Positions 54,278 through 62,380 are shown, numbered from the stretch's first letter. The stretch is DNA of 64,000 nt from Geobacteraceae bacterium (GCA_025355965.1 JANXYR010000043.1:62001-126000); one strand, 5' to 3'. The notes: generated by a model not told the origin, from the letters alone. A program made the numbers and translations.

Positions 54278-54970
54278 ATGAACCCAGAGTTTTTAAGTAA
54301 ACTGCGGACAACTGGTGGCACTGTAAAAGCAAACGAACAGAGACGTGGGCGACCTACATCAGGAGCCATGCGCTACAACGGCACAGATATGACGTGGTTG
54401 TGGGCGATGGTTGCAATTGAGAAACAGGATGCGGCAGATTTGACAGCTACCGCAGTCGAAGATGGAGCCAATGAAACCGCACTTGTTACGTTGCTAATTG
54501 AGCGATTCTTACGGGCGCAATCGGATCGAGTAGTCTACTCCGGCGGTCTTGGCTCTGAAAGCAAGACCAACTGCCGGAAGTTTAAATCAGGTGGAGCGAA
54601 CGGCAAAGTATATATGCCGGTCGGTTTAAAAGAAGGGCTTGCTGGCGATCTTCGGAAATTTAAAGATAAAACGCCAGAACTCACCGGAATGACAGATTAT
54701 CAGGTGCTCTCCTATGTTCTCAAGCGCACGTTGGCAGACGCGCGTAAGGGAATTATTCCAGCAGTAACTCAGCCACAATTGATACAAGCAACACAACCAG
54801 AACCAATAAAACCGGCAGCAATACAGAAACCTAAACCGGAATATGTACCAAGACCAGAACCAATAGCAAAACCAGCACCAGCAGATACGCCGAAACCAGA
54901 GACACCAGCAACACCATATCGACGAGATCAAGCAATGGACAATGTCTTGAAAACGATGCTAAATCGATAA
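54278..54970 (+). CDS. Island protein of unknown function with Pro/Lys/Glu-rich tail
   Basis: Not recognised. 230 residues: a basic N-terminus (VKANEQRRGRPTSGAM), a helical centre (WLWAMVAIEKQDAADLTATAVEDGANETALVTLLIERF), a predicted soluble middle with SGGANGKVYMPVGLKEGLAGDL, and a low-complexity tail of PKPEP-type repeats (KPEYVPRPEPIAKPAP) ending in a short helix. AAGGAGG precedes ATG, so translation is likely. The GRPTSGAMRYNG start has an AT-hook-like GRP. It could be a DNA-binding or replication accessory protein (inference). Confidence 0.6.
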   Translation: MNPEFLSKLRTTGGTVKANEQRRGRPTSGAMRYNGTDMTWLWAMVAIEKQDAADLTATAVEDGANETALVTLLIERFLRAQSDRVVYSGGLGSESKTNCRKFKSGGANGKVYMPVGLKEGLAGDLRKFKDKTPELTGMTDYQVLSYVLKRTLADARKGIIPAVTQPQLIQATQPEPIKPAAIQKPKPEYVPRPEPIAKPAPADTPKPETPATPYRRDQAMDNVLKTMLNR

Positions 54971-55058
54971 TCTGGAACCGACCACTAAAAAGAATGTCGG
55001 ACTTTTTGCACAATGGAAAAAGGTCTCCGGGCGCGCAGATATTCCGATTCTTAACGTC

Positions 55059-55231
55059 CCCCTTGACCATGATTACTGTGTGACCACGGAAGGTCACCCT
55101 AACATTTATTCGCCGTGGTAGCGGCCCCGGAGTCTGTCCAGTGGTCAAGGGAGGGTTCTAAGGTTCTGCCTCCCCCTTGTCCACTGGACGGGCCACCACC
55201 ACGGCGAATTCATGAAATCATGGTCAAGGGG
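55059..55231. repeat. Nested inverted-repeat structure, about 173 bases
   Basis: Outer arms are a perfect 16-bp pair, CCCCTTGACCATGATT (55059-55074) and its complement (55216-55231). Inside are a hairpin GTGACC/GGTCAC (about 55080-55096) and a long imperfect cruciform. Its arms, about 40 bases each (55108-55155 and 55169-55210), share GCCGTGGT, GGCCC, GTCCAGTGG and CAAGGG blocks. The whole folds as a three-level stem. No ORF spans it convincingly. It lies between the unknown protein and the methyltransferase. Confidence 0.75.
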
Positions 55232-55239
55232 TTTTGAAG

Positions 55240-55782
55240 TTAGGAAGTGACAACAATCTGACCCCTAAGAAACAGTTTGTAAGTGATGATATTTCGTTTG
55301 CCCCTCGGCAGACGTGCCGTGACCCGTGGAAGTGCAGACATCAAAAGCCTCGCGGACACTGCGTGTCACCGTGGCTATTTGGGTCGAGAGTATGGATGGT
55401 GATGATCTAAAATGGTGGTTATCGGTGGCGCGAGCAGCAGAAATGTTTCGTCGGCAGGCAAGACAGCAACCTTCACCATCAGTCCGCCTTTTCTGGCTTA
55501 ACATGGCACAGGGCACATACAGGGTGCGAAGTACTGCCAGAATAGGCCGCCTTATCACCCCGACCACTCTTTTTGGTGGATGTTCCGCGCATCGTGACAG
55601 ACGAAACCGCCCGTAGCTCCCGGCGCAGTTTCATGTGGGCACGAGTCATGACGCAGGCGAAACCGGCTACGGAGCTGCGGGTGGTTTCGGTCAGGTAATC
55701 ATGCAGGCGGTGAGTAAACTCTGTACAGATTTTTCCAGAAATAATGTATAGTCATGAGATAACGGAATCAGGAGGAATATGA
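55240..55782. other. Gene-poor stretch before the methyltransferase, with a second inverted repeat
   Basis: ORFs here (55265-55567 minus, 55326-55616 plus) overlap each other on opposite strands, lack ribosome sites and look spurious. An inverted repeat with arms GAAACCGCCCGTAGCTC (55603-55619) and GAGCTGCGGGTGGTTTC (55672-55688), 15 of 17 positions pairing canonically and the rest as wobble, spans 86 bases. It is about 95 bases upstream of the methyltransferase start and could be a terminator, attenuator or operator region for restriction-modification timing. Confidence 0.55.
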
Positions 55783-56700
55783 ATGGTTGCAGTCACTGCA
55801 AAAACAATTCTTGGAGATTGTCGGGAAGCCTTATGTGATCTGCGCGAAAACTCAGTTGATTTGATTTTCACTTCACCGCCGTACGCTGACCAACGGTCAC
55901 AAACTTACGGCGGCATCAAGCCAGATCAGTATGTCGAATGGTTCATGCCCATAGCGGCAGAGTTGCTCAGAGTCCTCAAACCAGACGGAACCTTTGTACT
56001 CAACATCAAAGAAAAAGCACAGAATGGAGAGCGGCACACCTACGTGCTGGAACTGATCCTTGCCATGCGGAAAATGGGCTGGTTCTGGACAGAAGAAATG
56101 ATCTGGCACAAGAAAAACTGTTATCCAGGGAAATGGCCTAACCGGTTCAGGGATTCATGGGAGCGGTTACTTCAATTCAATAAGTCCAGACACTTCAACA
56201 TGTACCAGGAAGAAGTGATGGTGCCTATGGGAAGTTGGGCAGAGAAAAGACTACAGAACCTTAGCGACACTGATAAAATACGAGATAATTCGAAAGTCGG
56301 TAGCGGATTCGGGAAAAACATATCTAACTGGATCGGCAAAGAAAAAGCATATCCTACAAACGTCCTGCAGCTGGCGACAGAATGCTCCAACAAAAATCAT
56401 AGCGCAGCATTCCCAGAATCCTTGCCAGAATGGTTCATCAAGCTGTTCACTAAGGAAGGTAACACGGTACTCGATCCATTCATGGGATCAGGTACCACAC
56501 TTAAAGTCGCGCAGCGAATGAAGCGAAACGTAGTCGGCATAGAAATTCTGCCGCAGTATTATGACATGGTAAACCAAGCAATCAGGCCAACTGAATGTTA
56601 TCTTTTCGAAAAGAAAGAAGAATATGCCGCCAATCACAAACAACGAAGTGGAACAGTACGTAAGAGAAAACATATCGACATTTCACAACAAACGGCTTGA
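55783..56700 (+). CDS. Beta-class DNA methyltransferase (N4-cytosine/N6-adenine) of a type II R-M system
   Basis: 305 residues. The catalytic motif IV comes first, LIFTSPPYADQRSQTYGG (TSPPY is typical of N4-cytosine enzymes but also some N6-adenine), then LKPDGTFVLNI, and the SAM-binding motif near the C-terminus, TVLDPFMGSGTTLKVA with GIEILPQYYD. That order defines the beta class. It should protect the site cut by the overlapping endonuclease. AGGAGG lies upstream of ATG. The recognition sequence is not deducible here. Confidence 0.93.
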   Translation: MVAVTAKTILGDCREALCDLRENSVDLIFTSPPYADQRSQTYGGIKPDQYVEWFMPIAAELLRVLKPDGTFVLNIKEKAQNGERHTYVLELILAMRKMGWFWTEEMIWHKKNCYPGKWPNRFRDSWERLLQFNKSRHFNMYQEEVMVPMGSWAEKRLQNLSDTDKIRDNSKVGSGFGKNISNWIGKEKAYPTNVLQLATECSNKNHSAAFPESLPEWFIKLFTKEGNTVLDPFMGSGTTLKVAQRMKRNVVGIEILPQYYDMVNQAIRPTECYLFEKKEEYAANHKQRSGTVRKRKHIDISQQTA

Positions 56701-57358
56701 AAGCATCAACAGAATCAAGCTGGGACAAATTCTCAAGCGCAAAAATCCTTACCTGTTCAGAGCAAAAAACATCATTGCGGCTCCGGATCTTATCAAGACC
56801 CTGCTGGATGCACACCTATCGTCACAGGAAGAAACCATTTTCGGTGATTTTCTCGAAGGCCTGGCTATCCATATAAACAAGACAGTCTACCACGGCCATA
56901 AATCAGCCGCTGAAGGTATCGACTTAGAATTTGATACAGACAACATCAAGTACATTGTGTCAATCAAATCCGGCCCCAACTGGGGCAACAGCTCACAAAT
57001 CAAGAAAATGAAAGACAACTTCAACAAAGCCATGCGGATTCTGAGAACTTCAAATTCCACCATGAATATTATAGCAGTCAACGGATGCTGTTACGGTGTC
57101 GATAATCAGCCAGACAAAGGCGAATACAGAAAACTTTGCGGACAAGGTTTCTGGCACTTCATCTCAGGTGATGAATCCCTGTTTACGCAAATCATTGAAC
57201 CACTCGGGCATGAAGCGCGCGAGCGCAACGACGAATTTTTAGAACGCTATGCGCAGATCATCACTAAATTTACGTGTGAATTTGCAGACCAATTTTGCGA
57301 CGACGGCAAGATAGACTGGGAACGGCTGGTCATATTCAATTCTGGAACCAAGAAGTAA
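56624..57358 (+). CDS. PmeII-like type II restriction endonuclease
   Basis: 244 residues. RKNPYLFRAKNIIAAPDLIKTLLDAHLSSQEETIFGDFLEGLAIHI is the family's N-terminal signature as I remember it. The PD-(D/E)xK site is best seen in GIDLEFDTDNIKYIVSIKSGPNW. Its start lies 77 bases inside the methyltransferase gene in another frame, a long overlap that couples expression and places the toxic enzyme after its partner. GAAAGAAG precedes the ATG. Genuine restriction activity is likely since both genes are intact. The specificity is unknown. Confidence 0.88.
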   Translation: MPPITNNEVEQYVRENISTFHNKRLESINRIKLGQILKRKNPYLFRAKNIIAAPDLIKTLLDAHLSSQEETIFGDFLEGLAIHINKTVYHGHKSAAEGIDLEFDTDNIKYIVSIKSGPNWGNSSQIKKMKDNFNKAMRILRTSNSTMNIIAVNGCCYGVDNQPDKGEYRKLCGQGFWHFISGDESLFTQIIEPLGHEARERNDEFLERYAQIITKFTCEFADQFCDDGKIDWERLVIFNSGTKK

Positions 57359-57970
57359 TAAGAATCCATTATCAAAAGGTACCCCTATATATAACTCTAT
57401 ATCGAAGGTTTAAGGCACTTGAGGGGGGTAAGGTTTAAAAGTGCTTCAACTGACTCCGGGGCCAAGTATTCCGGGACTCCGGTTCTAGCTTCTACATAAA
57501 TGTGTCGAAGGGTTCCGGTATCGAATGGGAGCAAGAAGCTTGATAATTGGCTACTGCTCGTCTTGCTCCTCTGTACCTCGCGAGAGCGTTGGAACAACGA
57601 TCTTGTGCGGCAGCTTCCATACGGTATTACAAAAAACCAGACCAGAATCTAAATACCACCAGCACATGCTTCCCGTGGTTCAGCCCACCATATCACCAAG
57701 TCAAAGTCTCGCTCGAAAACCTCCTTGGAGAATGTGCGTTGTTCACCAGCACATAATCCAAGTGTGATATGTGGGATGAATCACACTACCCAACCGAAAA
57801 GATTCATCTCACTAACACCATTACCAAACATAGAGGCTCCAGAATCATCCTAGAACGCCTTAAATCCACTTACCTATAAGCTACTATAGACAATTTTTCC
57901 CGTATGCCCCTAGGACACCTTACGCATACTCCTGCACCCTTGCGCGGCGGCGGCACCACGGCATGAATAG
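57359..57970. other. Gene-free stretch between endonuclease and primase-like genes
   Basis: Only short ORFs without ribosome sites. A pair of direct repeats, AAGGTTTAAGGCACTTGA and AAGGTTTAAAAGTGCTTCA, occurs near 57405-57455, and an interrupted inverted repeat GTATGC/GCATAC near 57903-57931. The two flanking genes converge here, so terminators are expected, but no classic T-tailed hairpin is evident. Confidence 0.4.
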
Positions 57971-59416
57971 CTACAGGCCACGATCATTTAAAAACCGACA
58001 AGCATTCGGCTTTGCTACACCATTCTGCGTCAGCATTTGATACACATTTTTCCGGCCTACTTCTTCGATGCACTCATCAAGAGTCAAGGCCTGGCCGAGA
58101 TTGTCCTTAAGAACGGCAACATCCTCAAAAGATTTAAATGACGGTCGAAGCTGGTCGGACAGCTGAATAGCCTTAGAAAAACCATCTGGCCGGAAATTAT
58201 GCTCCCGTGTCCAAAGTCCCAACTGTTCAACTCGCTCTGTATGCTTAAAGTAATTGTTTTTATGATGCTGAGAACCTGGCCGGCTGCAAAAATCTTGTAA
58301 CTTTGCATGGTGCACATTCAGCCGCATCTTCCCGCGAACATTGAAGTACGCCAGCACATTGCAGAGATACTTAAACAGCGGAATATTGCCGCCGCAATTC
58401 TGGGCAACTGTCACCATATCCGCCTCGGTGAGATACCCATAATGACAATTATGCGCGGACGCTGGTAAGATCGCATATTTCTCAAAGTCAGCGTAGACAT
58501 GCTCAACCATGCTAGCAATCTCCTTCTGAACCTGCGCAATCTCCCTGTATGAATCCCGGCCACCACCATTGATAATCTCGGCTGACTTAGAGTAACCATT
58601 AGTACGCTCAAGAACCCAGGTATAAGCTAAGACATTATTCAGCTCCGGCGGTGTATTGCGGTGCCAGAGATACTGCACAACCTTACGGGTCGAAAAAAAT
58701 CGGCTCTCAGAATCGGCTTGCATACCATATTCAAAAAGGTCTTGGCCTTCTTTCATAACGCCTTTGGTCGGTTTTGGGATAACTGGGGCTGACGTGGGAG
58801 TCGTCCGGATCATCGGCTTATAGGATTTCATATCCACAAAATCCAAGCCGTCGTAGGCCATCATTTTACGCTCTAGGCTATCAAGTACCGGCAACGACGG
58901 GTCACGGTGTGTAATCGGACAAGCTGGCGGAAAAGGTGCCCTAATGACATGGCTGAACTTCGGGAATAGCTCAACATCTTTTTGAGTACGGAGAACATCC
59001 TTACAGATCAGCTGAACAAGGTTAACTGAAACCGGCTTGCCATTGTACTGCGGCTTAAAAATTGTATGACATGAACCAGGCGAAGTTTCGTAGGTAATAG
59101 AATTATCGCTATCAAGACCAAAGACTTTGTGAACATTTTCAACATCTGCATAAGTTCTTGCTCTCTTATGACCATCGATATCAAGAATCGCATACTGGCT
59201 ATAGTGCTGCGCAAAAGTCCCATAAACCTTGATACCATCATTATGCTCCATGACCTTATCGTCAGTAAACGGTCCGGCAGGATACCACCCAGTATCAGTT
59301 TTGACGTTGCAGTGCGGAAGACGCTGGATAAAACGGCTGGCGTAATTTAGATAAATTGTGTGCGGATTATAAGTGGACTCACACCCACCTGGACTTCTCA
59401 GTATATCTTCAATCAT
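57971..59416 (-). CDS. Primase-polymerase-like (AEP-like) replication protein
   Basis: 481 residues. Residues about 90-200 resemble the catalytic region of archaeo-eukaryotic-type primases of mobile elements: YAILDIDGH (the DxD metal motif), TYETSPGSCHTIFKP (motif with the His), and DVELFPKFSHVIRAPFPP, matching the conserved 'VElfPK...iRlPf' stretch. The C-terminal half is helical with Cys/His residues (ASAHNCHYGYLTEADM) and may be a DNA-binding or PriCT-like region. It probably primes replication of the excised island. AAGGAG precedes ATG. Assignment is from motif reading only. Confidence 0.65.
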   Translation of the reverse strand: MIEDILRSPGGCESTYNPHTIYLNYASRFIQRLPHCNVKTDTGWYPAGPFTDDKVMEHNDGIKVYGTFAQHYSQYAILDIDGHKRARTYADVENVHKVFGLDSDNSITYETSPGSCHTIFKPQYNGKPVSVNLVQLICKDVLRTQKDVELFPKFSHVIRAPFPPACPITHRDPSLPVLDSLERKMMAYDGLDFVDMKSYKPMIRTTPTSAPVIPKPTKGVMKEGQDLFEYGMQADSESRFFSTRKVVQYLWHRNTPPELNNVLAYTWVLERTNGYSKSAEIINGGGRDSYREIAQVQKEIASMVEHVYADFEKYAILPASAHNCHYGYLTEADMVTVAQNCGGNIPLFKYLCNVLAYFNVRGKMRLNVHHAKLQDFCSRPGSQHHKNNYFKHTERVEQLGLWTREHNFRPDGFSKAIQLSDQLRPSFKSFEDVAVLKDNLGQALTLDECIEEVGRKNVYQMLTQNGVAKPNACRFLNDRGL

Positions 59417-59452
59417 AACGCGACTCCTTCTCAGTCGTGATACGCTTCATCG

Positions 59453-59478
59453 AAGACACGGCTCTCAACCCGTGTCTT
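59453..59478 (-). other. Leader hairpin upstream of the primase-like gene
   Basis: AAGACACGG pairs with CCGTGTCTT (8-nt loop), about 37 bases before the primase-like ATG on the minus strand. It may terminate transcripts from the upstream gene or regulate translation. Confidence 0.45.
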
Positions 59479-59603
59479 TGACTTTTTCAAATCTAATAAG
59501 AAAGTATATGCGATGCTCCACCTGAAGACGAAAAAAATGCCGCCCGCACCCAAATCAATAAGACCGGAAACAGGCGGCACAGTAAATCAACGATCAGCCG
59601 AAG

Positions 59604-60095
59604 TTACAGCTTGCCAGCTGACGACGGCGTTGCAGCCGATTGTGAAGCTGCAAGTGTCAGCGAAACGCATTTGAACGGCGGATAGCCTTTCAAGCCTTTG
59701 TTATCCGCCAGATCCTGAGACAGTTGTTCAGTGACAACTTCAACATCAACAAGATCCCCGTCCATAATTTCTTCACCGAATTCTTCGAGAAAAACAGCGG
59801 TGGCGGACTTTGTCAGGATAAAAGAACGCAACGGACGGTAGCCTTTGGCGTTTTTGGGTTGAGTCTCCCCATCCAAAAGCAAACACAGATAGATCATGCC
59901 GTGCTTTGCTTCATCAGCCACAAACTTCAGAAGACCCCTCAAACTTTCGGTAGCCATATACTTTTCAACTTTCTGGGAACAATACCCGGTTGTTACAAAT
60001 GGGAGCACACTTGCCCGAGGCCACATGGCGTCCTGCGCGACAGACCAATTTTCGATTCCGGCAACCACCACCTTTCGTTCAGATCTATTTGACAT
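59604..60095 (-). CDS. Island protein of unknown function, upstream of the primase-like gene
   Basis: 163 residues, not recognised. It has a compact mixed composition without signal or membrane segments: VVVAGIENWSVAQDAMWP, FVADEAKHGMIYLCLLLDGE, LRSFILTKSATAVFLEEFGEEI, and KGYPPFKCVSLTL, ending in a Ser/Ala-rich tail. The position before a primase-like gene, in the same direction and 187 bases away, suggests a replication partner such as a single-strand DNA-binding or accessory protein; this is not demonstrated by any motif. Confidence 0.6.
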   Translation of the reverse strand: MSNRSERKVVVAGIENWSVAQDAMWPRASVLPFVTTGYCSQKVEKYMATESLRGLLKFVADEAKHGMIYLCLLLDGETQPKNAKGYRPLRSFILTKSATAVFLEEFGEEIMDGDLVDVEVVTEQLSQDLADNKGLKGYPPFKCVSLTLAASQSAATPSSAGKL

Positions 60096-60204
60096 ATTTA
60101 TATATGTAGCACTAACCGTGCCAATAACTCAAGCCAGTGAAACAGCCAAAAACGGGTCAAGAAAATAAAAAATATTTTACTTATTCAATTTTTTTTGCAA
60201 TTCG

Positions 60205-60414
60205 GAGAGTACTCAGGAATATGCACTGACGTTATTGAGCCGAATGACATGACAAAATTCGTCAATAGACCGCTTGCAGCGCATATTCAGGAATCGAACC
60301 TGCTGCACAATCAGGAATCTAATTACTGTACTAAAGCTCTCGCCCCATATATACTTGATTCCGGTACTCATTGGTACTCAGGTTGGTACTCAAAAATCAT
60401 GGATTCGAGTACTT
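60205..60414 (+). repeat. GGTACTCA iterated repeats next to attR
   Basis: GGTACTCA occurs at 60363-60370, 60373-60380 and 60385-60392, with relatives AGTACTCA (near 60208) and AGTACTTT (near 60409). A second pair, TCAGGAATCGAA and TCAGGAATCTAA, lies at about 60288 and 60310. These clustered direct repeats within 300 bases of attR could be integrase arm sites or iterons of the island origin. Confidence 0.6.
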
Positions 60415-60474
60415 TCATTAAGCGAAATAGTGTTGTTTAACAACACTTTACAAAACTTCAGAACGGTTACCCCT

Positions 60475-60495
60475 ATTCCGTCCCTGGGCACCACT
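60475..60495 (+). repeat. attR core: duplicated tRNA-Phe 3' end
   Basis: An exact copy of the 21-bp attL core (ends GGGCACCACT), without the rest of a tRNA. Marks the far end of the island. Confidence 0.9.
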
Positions 60496-60505
60496 ACTCA
60501 TTAAA

Positions 60506-60540
60506 ACGCTAAGTATTTAAAATACTTGGCGTTTTTCTTT
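60506..60540 (+). terminator. Terminator just beyond attR, probably the original tRNA-Phe terminator
   Basis: Stem ACGCTAAGTAT/ATACTTGGCGT with a T-run (TTTTTCTTTTT), 11 bases past the att core. Before the island inserted, this would have followed tRNA-Phe directly. Confidence 0.75.
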
Positions 60541-60843
60541 TTAAGGCACTTCCCCTCCGAAGTACACCGCCGGTACACCGATTTTAAATTATCCGCAATT
60601 TCAGGTAGTTATAGCTTTTTTCTACATGGAACCGATTTTACAAAAACACCAACAAAAACCCAGCATTTTCAGCATGTTACATACAATTTTCGAAAAAAAT
60701 CGGTTCCAGAAACACGCTCGGCACCATGCTTTTTAAGTAAAATGAATAATATCGAATGTTTATGGTTTACCAGCAGTATATCGCACGCATTTTTTAATTA
60801 ATACATTTATCCCCACTTGAACATACTCTATGCCGCAATACTT
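60541..60843. other. Intergenic stretch beyond attR
   Basis: No supported gene. It contains GTACACCGCCGGTACACCGA at 60562, closely similar to the GTACACAACCGGCACACAGA motif at 52172; each copy is 64-67 bases past its att core. This may be an arm-type site of the same or a former element. Confidence 0.5.
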
Positions 60844-61116
60844 TCAGCCCCTGCCAATCGTTGCACACAGAATGCGGACACCATCTAAAACAAGCGGAAC
60901 ATTTTTTTTGATTTCACACTCCCAGGCTATGAAGACATTCCAACCAAGCTTTACCAAATCATCGTGATTTTTTTTATCTCTCTGGACATTAGCATCAATC
61001 TTACTCTCCCAGAACTCGACATTAGTTTTCGGAAGAGTCGATTTCCTGCATCCTTCGTGGTGATGCCAGAAACAACCATGAACAAAGACGACACATTTGT
61101 ATTTGGGGATATCCAG
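60844..61116 (-). pseudogene. 5'-truncated very-short-patch repair endonuclease (vsr) fragment
   Basis: The minus strand reads KYKCVVFVHGCFWHHHEGC, then TLPKTNVEFWESKI and LGWNVFIAWECEI, the C-terminal two-thirds of Vsr including the zinc and catalytic His residues. About 50 N-terminal residues are missing and an in-frame stop lies just before the fragment. Vsr normally repairs T:G mismatches near cytosine methylase sites; no dcm-type gene is in the window. Confidence 0.85.
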
Positions 61117-61124
61117 AATGAATC

Positions 61125-61442
61125 ATGTAGCTTCATAAGCACCGTTGAGTGTCCAAGGCGATAGACCGTATTATTCGGCGCGTCGATCAACTGCTGCCTG
61201 GATAACGCTTGAACAGGTATGTCTCCAATAGGCCGAGTGTTCTCAGGCTTATTGAAAAGGAAATCCCATATAACGCCCGCTTGTTCAAGCTTCCCACCTT
61301 TGGTCACCATGACCGGAGTTTTTAGGTTGTTTTCGGGTGACGGCGCTGAATGGTTCTGGGCAGCGCCGGTTTTATTAAGCAGTATGGTTGCCATGATAAT
61401 CACAACTCCTAGTATCAGACTATAGAATATGATTCGTTTCAT
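61125..61442 (-). pseudogene. 3'-truncated MBL-fold hydrolase (UlaG-like) fragment, joined to the vsr remnant
   Basis: The ORF from 61442 starts with a signal-like segment (IIFYSLILGVVIIMATILL) and reaches NNTVYRLGHSTVLMKLHDSFW, the opening of the metallo-beta-lactamase fold of UlaG-like exported hydrolases. Normal homology would go on to LTDPVFS and the HxHxDH motif, but the frame instead runs out of phase through vsr DNA to a stop at 60951. The metal site is absent, so no activity is expected. Confidence 0.75.
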
Positions 61443-61451
61443 AGTCTTTGA

Positions 61452-62354
61452 TTAGCAATGATATTGAACATTCGTCAGACGCACCGACTCATCCCAAAGA
61501 GATGAATTGAGTGTTGCATCTTGAGCTTTTTCAGGCAGAGAAACTTCAACGGGAGTGCCCCACAACTGTAGACAACTCGGGCCATAGTATCTGCCGGACT
61601 TGACTGAATCTGTTGCTGCACGGATTGTTGGCTGAGCTCCTTTTGATGCATGCTGCCCAATGAATTTCATCAGGTATTTGTACTTGTGTTTTTGGAGATT
61701 TGTTGTTGCTCCCCCTGGGTGGGCAGCAACCGAAGTCAACCAGCCATATCTGCGTCCAAGCTCAAGCATAAAGGCCAGGTTTGCGAGTTTGGATTGAGCG
61801 TATGTCTCCATCGGTTCATATGACTTCTCGCTTTGCAGATTGTTCAAATCAATTTTTGCCATCTTCATGTTTGCTACTCCACTTGATACCGTTATTACCC
61901 TCGGTGAATCACTACGTTTTAAGGCTGGCAGCAACAAGCCTGTAAGAGCAAAATGACCGAGATGGTTGGTACCGAATTGCGCTTCAAATCCGTCAGAAGT
62001 CAGTTCACGTTGTGGCAACGCCATAATCCCCGCATTGTTGATAAGAATATCAAGCGGATGGTTTGTTCTTAGGTATCTCTCTGCGAACATACGAATCGAA
62101 ATGAGATCTGTTAAGTCGAGTAACTCAAGTTCAAAGGATGCATGCGGTGCCTGACTCTGTAGCTGGGTCAATGCAGATTTAGCTCGTGCCAAATCTCGGC
62201 AAGCGATGATTACAAGAGCTCCTGCCCGTCCGAGCTCTAACGCAGCATGGAAACCGATCCCACTATTTCCTCCTGTTATCACCACATTTTTCCCAATCAA
62301 GTTCCCAATCTTGTCAGCAGTCCATTTTTCTGATTTGCAGCAGTTACATTTCAT
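61452..62354 (-). CDS. Short-chain dehydrogenase/reductase (SDR) family oxidoreductase
   Basis: 300 residues. Rossmann motif VVITGGNSGIGFHAAL, NNAG in ILINNAGIMALPQ, catalytic Ser in VITVSSGV and the YxxxK in YAQSKLAN identify a retinol-dehydrogenase-like classical SDR. The N-terminus MKCNCCKSEKW adds a Cys cluster that SDRs normally lack and that might bind metal. ATG 62354 follows GGAGGT by 5 bases; the ORF-track start 62390 lies within the operator. It is downstream of an ArsR-type regulator with a similar operator, so expression is probably controlled by it. Substrate unknown. Confidence 0.88.
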   Translation of the reverse strand: MKCNCCKSEKWTADKIGNLIGKNVVITGGNSGIGFHAALELGRAGALVIIACRDLARAKSALTQLQSQAPHASFELELLDLTDLISIRMFAERYLRTNHPLDILINNAGIMALPQRELTSDGFEAQFGTNHLGHFALTGLLLPALKRSDSPRVITVSSGVANMKMAKIDLNNLQSEKSYEPMETYAQSKLANLAFMLELGRRYGWLTSVAAHPGGATTNLQKHKYKYLMKFIGQHASKGAQPTIRAATDSVKSGRYYGPSCLQLWGTPVEVSLPEKAQDATLNSSLWDESVRLTNVQYHC

Positions 62355-62380
62355 GACCGACCTCCGTTTGATAATTTCAC

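Larger units (their letters stand above)
52088..60495 (+). mobile_element. 8.4-kb integrated genomic island at tRNA-Phe
   Basis: Bounded by the 21-bp direct repeats, with a tyrosine integrase immediately inside the tRNA end. Contents in order: integrase, unknown Pro-tailed protein, structured repeats, DNA methyltransferase, restriction endonuclease (overlapping), primase-like protein, and unknown protein. Coding density is lower than in the flanks, with several large structured gaps. No conjugation, capsid or packaging genes are seen, so it is a small integrative element or satellite that may need a helper. An element-encoded primase-like gene suggests possible replication after excision. Confidence 0.88.

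Noticed and set aside
54136-54369. 77-aa minus-strand ORF
   Set aside because: Shadow of the 54278 gene and its leader; no ribosome site.
55059-55231. Retron msr-msd
   Set aside because: The nested stems are suggestive, but no reverse transcriptase gene exists in or beside the island.
60951-61442. Intact 163-aa gene
   Set aside because: Only its first about 105 residues match an MBL-fold protein; the rest is out-of-frame vsr DNA.
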